DNA of 64,000 nt from Cyclobacteriaceae bacterium (GTDB taxonomy: Bacteria; Bacteroidota; Bacteroidia; Cytophagales; Cyclobacteriaceae): positions 64,675-128,674 of the forward strand of contig JALHRJ010000007.1 in NCBI GenBank assembly GCA_022841475.1, read 5' to 3'. The notes below the pieces were generated by a model that had not been told where the DNA came from, ran no database searches, and worked only from the letters and a program-made list of their open reading frames with translations. The translations under genes were made by a program, and so were the position numbers. Shown in pieces: positions 44,111 to 52,675 of the stretch (positions are counted from its first letter, which is position 1; each line of letters starts with the position of its first letter).

Positions 44111-45997
44111 TTATAAGTCCACAGGAAGATCTTCTTTTTTATTGGTCGGCCATTTTTTAATGTCGCGCATGGAGATAAGCTTCAAGAGTTTTTCTTCCAG
44201 TTCCACAGCTTTGAAGGGTTTGCCTTGCACTTTATTAATACCCATGACGCGTTTTACATATTTAGCCTGAATCAGATTCTTCAACTGACCCAAATTCAAT
44301 TCAGGGATAACCACACGATCGAATTTGTGAAGCACATCCCCCAGATTTCTAGGGAAGGGATTCAGGTACCGGAGGTGTGCATAGGAAATGTTATGGCCTT
44401 GTGCCTGCAGATGTTCAACCGCAGTCTTGGCAGCTCCATAGCTACTGCCCCAACTGAGGAGTAAGAGATCTCCCTCTTGTTCGCCCATCACTTCTAAATC
44501 CGGAATGTCATTGGCAATGCCGTCTACTTTTCTCTGACGCAGTTCCACCATCTTCTGGTGATTCATCGGATCATGACTTACCACACCACTGCCATCTTCT
44601 TTTTCCAATCCACCAATACGATGTTCCATGCCTTGCATGCCGGGTATTGCCCATTGGCGTGCTAATGTTTCAGGATTGCGTAAGTATGGTTTGAAGGTAG
44701 CGGCATCTTGTGCAAAGTGTGGAGCAATCTCGGGCAGCTTGTCAATCTCTGGTATGCGCCAGGGTTCTGAAGCCTGGCCGATGTAACCATCCGTAAGCAA
44801 CATTACCGGAGTCATGTACTTCAGTGCAATGCGTGCGGCTTCCAGCGTCATGTCGAAACAATCGGCTGAACTGGCTGCGGCTAATACAGGCATAGGTGCT
44901 TCTCCATGTCGACCATACATGGCTTGCATTAAATCGCTTTGTTCTGTTTTTGTTGGCAATCCCGTGCTGGGTCCGGCCCGCATTACATTTACAATGATCA
45001 AGGGCAACTCAGTCATGATGGCAAGTCCAATCGCTTCTGTTTTTAACGATAGTCCGGGACCACTCGTAGTAGTTACGGCAAGACTGCCACCAAAGGCAGC
45101 ACCGATGGCGCTGGTAATACCAGCAATTTCATCTTCAGCCTGCAAATGCTTAACGCCATATTTTTTATAGCCTGAGATCGCATGCAAAATGTCGGTGGCC
45201 GGAGTGATGGGATAGGAGCCCAGGAATAACGGTAAGTGAGCTTTAGTAGCTGCCACTACCAAGCCAAGGGCTACCGCCTGATTGCCGGTTATGCTTCGAT
45301 ACTTACCGGGCGGCAACTCTGATTTATCAATAATATATTGTTTTCTGAAATCCGGATGTTTCTCGGCAAAGTTCCAACCGCCCTGCAAGGAGTGCACGTT
45401 GGCCATGATCACATCCTCTTTGCCTTTAAACTTTTTGTTAATCCAGTTCACCGTGGCTTCGAGGGGTCGGTTGAACAACCAGTACGTAATACCGAGCGCA
45501 AAGATGTTGCGTGTTTTTTGTACAAGTTTGGTAGGCGTGTCCACTTCAATGAAAGCCTTCTTCAACTCCTTGTTCATTTCAATCGGAAATACATTGAACT
45601 TTGCAAGGCTTCCGTCTTCTAAAGGATTCTTTGCATACCCCGCGAGTTTTAAATTCCGGTCGTCAAAGCCTTCAGCATTTACAATGATGATTCCCTGCTC
45701 ACGTACATGAGCAAGATTTACTTTAAGACTGGCAGCATTCATCGCCACTAATACATCTACAAAATCACCAGACGTGTGAATATTCTTTGATCCGAAGTGC
45801 ACCTGGAATGCACTCACGCCATAGAGTGTTCCTTCAGGAGCGCGGATTTCAGAAGGATAATCAGGGAAGGTATTTACTTCGTTGCCGGCAAAACCTGCGG
45901 TGTCGCTAAACTGTGTGCCTATCAGTTGCATGCCGTCTCCGCTGTCACCTGCAAAGCGTACAGTTACTTCTTCGAGGTGTTCTATTAATTTATCCAT
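44111..45997 (-). CDS. korA: 2-oxoacid:ferredoxin oxidoreductase, fused gamma-alpha subunit (KorA type)
   Basis: 628 residues from Met at 45997. The N-terminal gamma domain (VTVRFAGDSGDGMQLIGTQF, about 1-190) is fused to the alpha domain (about 200-628). The alpha domain has LGSYPITPATDILHAISGYKKY and the AEDEIAGITSAIGAAFGG substrate/TPP region. The open frame extends 50 codons upstream, but the extension looks non-coding and the family starts at the MDKLIEHLEEV Met. The usual reaction is 2-oxoglutarate to succinyl-CoA with ferredoxin. Substrate choice was not tested by residues. Confidence 0.92.
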   Translation of the reverse strand: MDKLIEHLEEVTVRFAGDSGDGMQLIGTQFSDTAGFAGNEVNTFPDYPSEIRAPEGTLYGVSAFQVHFGSKNIHTSGDFVDVLVAMNAASLKVNLAHVREQGIIIVNAEGFDDRNLKLAGYAKNPLEDGSLAKFNVFPIEMNKELKKAFIEVDTPTKLVQKTRNIFALGITYWLFNRPLEATVNWINKKFKGKEDVIMANVHSLQGGWNFAEKHPDFRKQYIIDKSELPPGKYRSITGNQAVALGLVVAATKAHLPLFLGSYPITPATDILHAISGYKKYGVKHLQAEDEIAGITSAIGAAFGGSLAVTTTSGPGLSLKTEAIGLAIMTELPLIIVNVMRAGPSTGLPTKTEQSDLMQAMYGRHGEAPMPVLAAASSADCFDMTLEAARIALKYMTPVMLLTDGYIGQASEPWRIPEIDKLPEIAPHFAQDAATFKPYLRNPETLARQWAIPGMQGMEHRIGGLEKEDGSGVVSHDPMNHQKMVELRQRKVDGIANDIPDLEVMGEQEGDLLLLSWGSSYGAAKTAVEHLQAQGHNISYAHLRYLNPFPRNLGDVLHKFDRVVIPELNLGQLKNLIQAKYVKRVMGINKVQGKPFKAVELEEKLLKLISMRDIKKWPTNKKEDLPVDL

Positions 45998-46224
45998 GGC
46001 GTTTCGGTTATTAATTTCAGTATATAATTTTCCGAAATTCCCGTTCTTCAATCTATGACCTAAGTCATGTTTACGGATGATAAATACTACTAACCAGCAG
46101 ATGATACTGCTCATAAATGGAGGTTGAAAATCCTTACCTATTCTCACTTTATCGTTAGCACCCGGTCTCGGAGGGTTGATAATTTAGATTTTGTACCTAT
46201 TTTTAATAGGCCTATTCCTCGACT

Positions 46225-47163
46225 ATGAAACAATTATCTATAGCTGGCAGAATCCTCATCCTCCTTGTGGCGATCAGTGGTATTCGCTGTACGGCACCTT
46301 CAATTATTTCCACCACCATTCCCACCTTTCCCGTCTACCACCCATTCGGGCAGGCACCTGCCACCATCGTGGTAGCAAATTCCTTCGATGTATCCCAAAG
46401 CAAATACCGAGACAATAAGGAAAAGCAATTTGTTATGTTGCTAAACCATGCCGTGCGCCACACAGATTTTCAAATTGACAAACAGGTTGATGCAAAATCG
46501 TTCTTTGAAGAAGGTCTGTTAATTCCACCGGCAACGCGCGATAGCAGCACCCGGATTTTAATGACTGCCTATAATGCTACACATGCTATTCTTATTACCT
46601 CTTTTAATATTTACTTTGAGCAGACTGAGGTCGTAGTGACCCAATCTGAAGGCGGAGGCAAAAGTCGAGAGGCTTTCTATGATATCATTGCGGAAATTGG
46701 TTACTCCTTTCGAGATCGAAAGGGTCCACTCTATGATACATTAATTTCAGTTCGTAAGTTTCATAGTTCGCGTTCTGTGATTAGCGGACTGCTGGCTGCG
46801 GGACCTAATATAGTTTCTAACACGGAAGAATCGCTGGGTGGTGTAGAAGCCAATGTAGAGTTATACCTAAGAGGCTTATTTCCCGGCAGAGATACACGGT
46901 CGCGTTTTTTGTTTGTCACCAAAGAATTCAAGGCTGTAGGCGCAGCTCTTAAAAAATTCGATTATAAAAATGCCTTTGAGCTTTCGGAGCAGTTATCCAC
47001 TTCAACAGATAACTTCATTGCTGCCAGGGCTTACTACAATTGTGCGGTGTTGTTGGAGTATAACGAGAATTATGATTCCGCAAAAATTTATCTGCAAGAG
47101 GCTTTGAAAAGAAATTCTTTACAGGAAGCAGAGATGATGTTTTCTGGACTACGTAAATATTAA
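46225..47163 (+). CDS. Secreted or lipid-anchored hypothetical with TPR-like C-terminus
   Basis: The 312 residues have an N-terminal signal peptide with Cys at 22 (LVAISGIRC). The Arg before the Cys makes it a weak lipobox. The middle has alternating beta strands (ATHAILITSFNIYFEQTEVVV, DIIAEIGYSFRDRKG). The last 70 residues look like two helix pairs (NAFELSEQL, ARAYYNCAVLLEYNENYDSAK) of the TPR kind. This recalls DUF6340-type Bacteroidota proteins, but I am not certain. It diverges from korA. Confidence 0.6.
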   Translation: MKQLSIAGRILILLVAISGIRCTAPSIISTTIPTFPVYHPFGQAPATIVVANSFDVSQSKYRDNKEKQFVMLLNHAVRHTDFQIDKQVDAKSFFEEGLLIPPATRDSSTRILMTAYNATHAILITSFNIYFEQTEVVVTQSEGGGKSREAFYDIIAEIGYSFRDRKGPLYDTLISVRKFHSSRSVISGLLAAGPNIVSNTEESLGGVEANVELYLRGLFPGRDTRSRFLFVTKEFKAVGAALKKFDYKNAFELSEQLSTSTDNFIAARAYYNCAVLLEYNENYDSAKIYLQEALKRNSLQEAEMMFSGLRKY

Positions 47164-47181
47164 TTGAGAATTAACTATCTA

Positions 47182-50100
47182 TCACAAAGAACCCTTATCC
47201 TTACCTAACGAGATTTTATAATTTTCAGGTGTTCCCGTAAGTTTTAGGTTAAGAAATCGGACGCGCTTGGTTTCATCGCGATACTGGATCTCATCATCAC
47301 CGGCAGGTTGATTCTCTTTATCAAAGAGTTTGGTCTTGCCCACTTGCGTTACCAATTGCCAGGGAATACGCAGGTAATACTCCATGTTCATATTCATATC
47401 TTGTTTGCCTGAAATTTCAACAAATCCCAACGTAGAATTGATCGTCATTTTCGGGATTGATAAGGTGCCTTTATTTAGTTCCAATTGGTTACTGAGTGTA
47501 TCGAATAAAACCCGACTTAGGTTTTTGTCTTTGAAAAATTCTGAGAGGGCATCCAATGCGGCATAATGTTCTAACCGGCCTTGTGTTACTTCAACATCAA
47601 GTTTAATCTCCGAGTCATCTATAATAGGAACCAAATCGGCATGCATATGAACATTGCCGGTAACTTTGCCACTTAGTTTGCCGTGTAGATTTTCAGACAC
47701 AAGATGATCCTGACCAAAATTCTCGAACTTAAAAAGTAACTTGTCAAGATCTACCTTATTCAGTGTCATGACGGGACTGAAATAAATTTTATCTCGGTCT
47801 GAGCCATTGAAGTAGCCTTTCAAATGAATGTTACCACCGGCTGCAGCCATTGACATCGTATCCACGTAGATGTAATGATTTTTTTGCGTACGGGCTTTCG
47901 CATAAAAATCATCAATCAGGTACCGATGGTAGTTCAGTTTCTTGATGTCAAAATTAAACGACATATCCGTGAAGGGAAGATCGTAAATATTAAAACCCGC
48001 TTCATGATCTTCCGGTTTGGTCGTGCTGGAAGCAGGGGGTGGTGTGTAATTGAACAATTCATCAAAATCTAATCGGGGTGCACTTATTGAAAAGTAGTTG
48101 TCTCGCTTCTTGATGGCTTCATCTATGCCTAGATAGTAATTGAGGTTTGCCGTAAATTCACTTTTGCCCAGTTTGCCGCTGAAGTTTTCGACAATGATAT
48201 GTTCATCTTCGTAATGTACCCGACCTTTGAACTTCTCGAAACGCATTGGATGAATTTTCATCTGAGTTTGCAATTGATCCATATATACATCGGCTGATTT
48301 TAAACCCTTGTTAAAATGCAGATCAGCAAACCCATGTATTTTTAAATCACGGAATTCTTCGTGACGGTAATCCTGCGGAACATAATTTTCGCCTCTATAA
48401 GAAAACAAATCCTCTAACTTCAAAAGACGCGATGTCAGGTTAAATTCAACCTTCGTGTCGCCCAGTGGATCATCATTAAACCAGAGGTCATAGTTTTTCA
48501 GTCGGCCAGTGAAATGAAAATCACTTGCATCAATCATACCGGTGAAGTCAACAACTCGAAAATCATGTTCATCCACAAACATATCAACATGAAAATCATG
48601 AAGCTGATGCGGATAATGGGTAAGTTGGGCATATAGGTCTTCGATGAAAAATTCGCCAATGGGCAAGGTAGGCGATTCGGTAAACGCTTTGGCTGTGCTG
48701 GTGAACTTCAGCTTCATGCTCATGTTTTTAACCTGTTCATCGAAAGGTTTATGGTTAATCGTATCGCCAGATGTAAGTTGTTTAACATCTAACAGGGTTG
48801 ACCGAATAGTCATGTCTGCTGTAACCGGAATAGAAGTGTGATGCAGGATAGCGGGCAAGTCAGTTATGTTAGCACGAATTGAAATATCAGAATCTCCCAC
48901 TTTTACATCAAATTGTTCTATAACTGCGGCATGTCCATCCATACTAGCCTTTATATCGATGTCATGAACAGGGAGATGATAAGCAGGTAATAGGAAACTA
49001 AGATTTTTTACTTCGAGCTCTGTATAGTAGGATTCATTCAACTTTTCAATACTTTTTTCAGGTTGCTGCAAGTCGATGATATCATGAAAGTTCATCGTTA
49101 ATGCAACATGTCCTTTTAAATCCTGAATATCCGTGATGTTCAGAAACTTAGATAGGAAATCCAGATCGAATTCAGACCGAAGTTTCATATCTATCTCCGG
49201 AGAGTTAAAATTCTTAACAGATAGATTTCCACTGAATATTCCAGCTTCCGGTTTAGCGCTAAAATCCGTTAGCGAAAATTCCATCGTAGAGGCATTGCCG
49301 GAAACTCCGGTTGTAAAATGTCCTTTAAAGTAGAGTTCATCCAATTTCTTTTGTGAGGATTTATTGTTGAAGTAAGCATCTTCACAACCAAAGTCAGCGA
49401 CCACTAAAGGATTATGTCCATTGATTGATTTGCCTGTGATGGAAGCATTGAAGAAAATTTTGCCTGCATTGTCATAGCGCTCCAGTGCCGATGCAAGTTC
49501 TTCAGGAGCAAAGGCCATAAAAAGATTAAAATTAGGTTTGTTGCCATTGAACCGGATATCCAGGTTCATGTCATCATCCACATCAATACTTCCTTCCATT
49601 TTAAAGGATGCTTTTTCCAGGGTAACTTCGGAAGGTTGTATCATCACTATTTTCTTATCAACCACGTAGTCGAGTTGAGTTACTAAACTTATATGTTTAT
49701 GCCTGATAAAGGTGGTGTCACCATTCATCACCACATTTAACATAAACCGGCTATCAAACGAAAACAAAATATGATTATCGCTACTTTTAAATTTTGATTT
49801 GGCCTCGTCTATGTAGGTCTCCAGAAGAATATTGTTCTCCTCATTGAATTTAAGCAAGTCAATATTGGAAAGTTGGATGTGCTTAATATCCATATGAAAC
49901 TCTTCTCCAGCATCTTCAATTTCCTTTTTATTAGTAAGGGCATCGGCAATATTGAAACTGCCATCCGTGTGTTGGACTAACTTGATAGTTCCATTGGCTA
50001 GTTTCAGAGACTTGACCTCCATCGATCCGCCAAGCATAGTCCAGATGTCAAAACCCAGGTACACATCCTGAACATCCACCAGTGGTTCGGTTAATTTACT

Positions 50101-50346
50101 TTTATCTTCATATACCTTTACTTCTTCCAGATCGATTGACACGTAAGGAAAATTGGCAAACGGTGAGATGTGGCTGTCTCTGATAACGACTGATCCTGTA
50201 AAGTCCTCGTTTAGGGTAGAGATTAAGTTCTGAACTATGTAATCTTGTTTCCAATAGATAACTACAATCAGGAGTGCAAACCCTATTATAGGCGAAGCAA
50301 TAGCCAGCCAGATAAGTCGCTTCCACAGTTTTTTACGATCGGGCAT
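47182..50346 (-). CDS. Giant AsmA-family envelope protein
   Basis: The 1054 residues start with one transmembrane helix (about 10-32, LIWLAIASPIIGFALLIVVI). Then comes an extended repetitive beta-rich body with AsmA-like segments such as LISTLNEDFTGSVVIRDSHI, PYVSIDLEEVKVYEDK and FEISGKQDMNMNMEYYLRIP near the C-terminus. Proteins like AsmA, YhdP and TamB form beta-groove bridges that move lipids across the periplasm. The length and end structure fit that role. Substrate and partners are unknown. It stands alone with short flanks. Confidence 0.82.
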   Translation of the reverse strand: MPDRKKLWKRLIWLAIASPIIGFALLIVVIYWKQDYIVQNLISTLNEDFTGSVVIRDSHISPFANFPYVSIDLEEVKVYEDKSKLTEPLVDVQDVYLGFDIWTMLGGSMEVKSLKLANGTIKLVQHTDGSFNIADALTNKKEIEDAGEEFHMDIKHIQLSNIDLLKFNEENNILLETYIDEAKSKFKSSDNHILFSFDSRFMLNVVMNGDTTFIRHKHISLVTQLDYVVDKKIVMIQPSEVTLEKASFKMEGSIDVDDDMNLDIRFNGNKPNFNLFMAFAPEELASALERYDNAGKIFFNASITGKSINGHNPLVVADFGCEDAYFNNKSSQKKLDELYFKGHFTTGVSGNASTMEFSLTDFSAKPEAGIFSGNLSVKNFNSPEIDMKLRSEFDLDFLSKFLNITDIQDLKGHVALTMNFHDIIDLQQPEKSIEKLNESYYTELEVKNLSFLLPAYHLPVHDIDIKASMDGHAAVIEQFDVKVGDSDISIRANITDLPAILHHTSIPVTADMTIRSTLLDVKQLTSGDTINHKPFDEQVKNMSMKLKFTSTAKAFTESPTLPIGEFFIEDLYAQLTHYPHQLHDFHVDMFVDEHDFRVVDFTGMIDASDFHFTGRLKNYDLWFNDDPLGDTKVEFNLTSRLLKLEDLFSYRGENYVPQDYRHEEFRDLKIHGFADLHFNKGLKSADVYMDQLQTQMKIHPMRFEKFKGRVHYEDEHIIVENFSGKLGKSEFTANLNYYLGIDEAIKKRDNYFSISAPRLDFDELFNYTPPPASSTTKPEDHEAGFNIYDLPFTDMSFNFDIKKLNYHRYLIDDFYAKARTQKNHYIYVDTMSMAAAGGNIHLKGYFNGSDRDKIYFSPVMTLNKVDLDKLLFKFENFGQDHLVSENLHGKLSGKVTGNVHMHADLVPIIDDSEIKLDVEVTQGRLEHYAALDALSEFFKDKNLSRVLFDTLSNQLELNKGTLSIPKMTINSTLGFVEISGKQDMNMNMEYYLRIPWQLVTQVGKTKLFDKENQPAGDDEIQYRDETKRVRFLNLKLTGTPENYKISLGKDKGSL

Positions 50347-50466
50347 ATTAACTTGGTCGATTTACAAATTTAATAAGTTGGCGCAGACCTCAAAGATTAA
50401 TTGGCGGGGCTACTGGGGATAATTCTGCAATGCTTCGGTAAGACCAGCGGTTTATAAGTACACCTA

Positions 50467-50877
50467 TTAATCATTTACAATTTCTCCATAATCAATAAAT
50501 AATTCTTCCCCCTTCGCTATGTCACGTATGGCTTCAAAATAATCACCTTCCTGTATGGAAATAATATTGGGATTATCAGAATGATTCAGGAAGAGGGATA
50601 GATCTACTTTTTTAAACCCATGATCCGGCACAAAATAATTTTCCTCATCATACAGGCAGTAGTTTTCAATTACTTGCTTGGCATGCTGCGGCAAGAGTTC
50701 TACTTCAGCTTTGGAAATTTTAATCCAGGTATCTTGTTTATCAGGTTTACCAAACATATCACGGCAACCACGGGGTATGTTTTTAATGGCAAACACCCCA
50801 ATACCCGCAACGGGAGAGGGCTTGAGCATGATGTAGGTATGGTTATTCAATTCATCTAGCAGGAGCTTCTTATTCAT
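50467..50877 (-). CDS. SET-domain protein
   Basis: 136 residues from the Met at 50877 (MNKKLLLDELNNHTYIMLK). It shows the SET core of lysine methyltransferases: SPVAGIGVFAIKNIPRG, then LFLNHSDNPNII (the NHS motif that contacts SAM and the substrate lysine), then FEAIRDIAKGEELFIDYGEI (the ELxxDYG motif). The three landmarks are intact, so it may be active. The target is unknown. The pre- and post-SET domains of eukaryotic enzymes are missing, as in other small bacterial ones. Confidence 0.85.
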   Translation of the reverse strand: MNKKLLLDELNNHTYIMLKPSPVAGIGVFAIKNIPRGCRDMFGKPDKQDTWIKISKAEVELLPQHAKQVIENYCLYDEENYFVPDHGFKKVDLSLFLNHSDNPNIISIQEGDYFEAIRDIAKGEELFIDYGEIVND

Positions 50878-50962
50878 GCGTAGGTTATATTGCACAAAGT
50901 AAGGCAATACTTAAGATTTATTGGATAGTGAGCTGATTTATTACTTTTTGATTACCAAAGAA

Positions 50963-51002
50963 TAAAAAAGTCGTGCCACCGACTTGATGGTAGCACGACT
51001 TT
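50963..51002 (-). terminator. Intrinsic terminator of the aromatic-rich secreted protein gene
   Basis: A 14-base stem (AAAGTCGTGCCACC against GGTAGCACGACTTT, one mismatch) with an eight-base loop. On the minus strand a T run follows. Confidence 0.8.
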
Positions 51003-51020
51003 ATGATTATTTTATTGTGA

Positions 51021-52358
51021 TCAATTTCCTCTCCGCTTCTGTGGACTTGATCCGCCACTACTTCCACCACCAGACCGCTGTCCACCCGTGTTGCCTGATG
51101 ATTGCTTCCTTTCTATCTGCGGTGCTGAACGTTGTGCGCCCCCGGAATTATCTTGCGATTGCCTTCTCTCCATTTGTGGAGCCGAACGTTGACCACCTGA
51201 ATTATCCGATTGTCTTCTGTCCATCTGCGGAGCCGTCCGTTGTGTAGGGCGCGTTTCGGGGGCAGATCTGTATTCCCGCTGACGTTCGATGTTCGAATCG
51301 TTCGAATTCGATCTGTTTATCGAATCATCACGTTGCACTTCACGGGTGCTTCGCTCTTGCACGGCTGGCCTGTTCACTTCCGGAGTAGAGCGGTTTCTAG
51401 ATGTGGACTCTTCACGTCTATTTAAAGAACCACTCCGTTCAATGTTAGAACCATTTCTATCAACCGTTCTTGAATTGCTTTCGCTACGTTGTCTTTCATT
51501 AACGGAAGATCGCGAGCTATTGCTGCGCTGATCCGCTTGAGATCTCGAACCGTTGCCATTGCGTTGATAGTCTCTTACCTGTCCTTCATTGTCGCGGCCC
51601 CTCGTATACCCGGAAGCATTTCTTGAACGATAATTTGTAATCTGCGTCTGATGCCTGTTATATACTACCACCGAAGTACTGCGATAGGGCCTGTATATCT
51701 CATGCGCATATCGAATCCGTGGAGTATAACAGATGTTATAATAGGGGCGATAACGATCCCAACGTGGGTAATAGTGTATATATGCAACAGGTCTCCAGGG
51801 GCTCCACCAGATAGGGCGATAGCTCCAATGCCAGGGAGAAATCCAGGGATCATAATAAGGACCATAAACGTATTGAACAGATGGCCATGACCACACATTC
51901 ACTACCGTGTTCGCTGTACTTGTACCCGCGTTGATGCGTACTTCCTGCGTAGGCTCAATGATTGTTTCAATACCATAGATGTCTGCATCACCGGTAATCT
52001 GTAACACAGCTTTACCATTCGCTAATTTTTCAAGCGCAATCACAGCAATATCCTGGCTCTCATTTGGTGAGATAACCGCCTGAAGAATAAATGTATGCAC
52101 CGCGCCTTTATTGCGATCGATTACCCGGATATAATCAATGTCGCCATCGCCATTCAAGTCGAGGTTATTTACCTCGGCATCTGCTGAATTGAGCAACCGT
52201 TCAAATTCCTCCGGAGAGGATGACTTTTTGAAGAGCTCCAATGCACCTTCCAGACTGAAATTGTCACCCGGCACTTCTTCCTGATACTGTTGTGCGTACA
52301 GCGCTGTTCCCCCCACCATCAGAAGAAACAACATCATTATTCTGTTCTTCGTTTTCAT
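51021..52358 (-). CDS. Secreted aromatic-rich protein with basic repetitive tail
   Basis: The 445 residues have a signal peptide (MMLFLLMVGGTALYA). An EF-hand-like loop appears in LDLNGDGDIDYIRV, followed by a small beta-domain. A Trp- and Tyr-rich segment follows (SWPSVQYVYGPYYDPWISPW and neighbours). The last 200 residues are Ser-Arg-Gln-rich and of low complexity, ending in three tandem copies of RSAPQxxRxQS separated by Gly-rich linkers. It looks like a surface or matrix protein rather than an enzyme. The function is unknown. Confidence 0.7.
   Translation of the reverse strand: MKTKNRIMMLFLLMVGGTALYAQQYQEEVPGDNFSLEGALELFKKSSSPEEFERLLNSADAEVNNLDLNGDGDIDYIRVIDRNKGAVHTFILQAVISPNESQDIAVIALEKLANGKAVLQITGDADIYGIETIIEPTQEVRINAGTSTANTVVNVWSWPSVQYVYGPYYDPWISPWHWSYRPIWWSPWRPVAYIHYYPRWDRYRPYYNICYTPRIRYAHEIYRPYRSTSVVVYNRHQTQITNYRSRNASGYTRGRDNEGQVRDYQRNGNGSRSQADQRSNSSRSSVNERQRSESNSRTVDRNGSNIERSGSLNRREESTSRNRSTPEVNRPAVQERSTREVQRDDSINRSNSNDSNIERQREYRSAPETRPTQRTAPQMDRRQSDNSGGQRSAPQMERRQSQDNSGGAQRSAPQIERKQSSGNTGGQRSGGGSSGGSSPQKRRGN
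51070..51245 (-). repeat. In-gene tandem repeats encoding RSAPQ units
   Basis: Three similar units, each about 50-60 bases, encode RSAPQMDRRQSDN, RSAPQMERRQSQDN and RSAPQIERKQSSGN, each followed by a GG-containing linker. They lie near the 3' end of the minus-strand gene and could change number by slippage. Confidence 0.65.
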
Positions 52359-52675
52359 ATGCGTATTTGTTTAACCTGGTATACGCAGGTATATGCAATG
52401 TGTATACCAGTATGGAGGTAATGGCATAACTACCACTCGAATTGGGTCATCCGCACCCCAAAACATATTCGAAAGAAGCAACATATAACCAGGATAGAAA
52501 TATTTCAGTAGATAGTATGAGAAAATCAACCCTTACCGTTGTTTCAGGCCCTATTAACATAACAATAACAAAATCGGGGTTTGCTTGTTGAAAGGTGGGT
52601 TCGAAATTTGTGCCTTCTCATATGGTGTTTTTACGGGAGTTAAGTTTTGATTTATAAATAGGAAAAACTGGTTGC
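52359..52675. other. Intergenic region between two divergent envelope genes
   Basis: About 317 bases between the secreted protein gene (minus) and the TonB-type barrel gene (plus). Both promoters should lie here, but I could not place a TAnnTTTG pair with confidence. The dyad at 52376-52410 is listed separately. Confidence 0.5.
52376..52410. promoter_or_regulatory. Inverted-repeat dyad in the divergent intergenic region
   Basis: CTGGTATAC at 52376-52384 and GTATACCAG at 52402-52410 are exact inverse copies with 17 bases between. The right spacing for a dimeric regulator is possible. It is 18 bases upstream of the secreted gene's ATG, so it could also be an mRNA hairpin. Confidence 0.45.

Noticed and set aside
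45998..46147. Upstream extension of korA to 46147
   Set aside because: The 50 extra residues look random and the family begins at the MDKLIEHLEEV Met.
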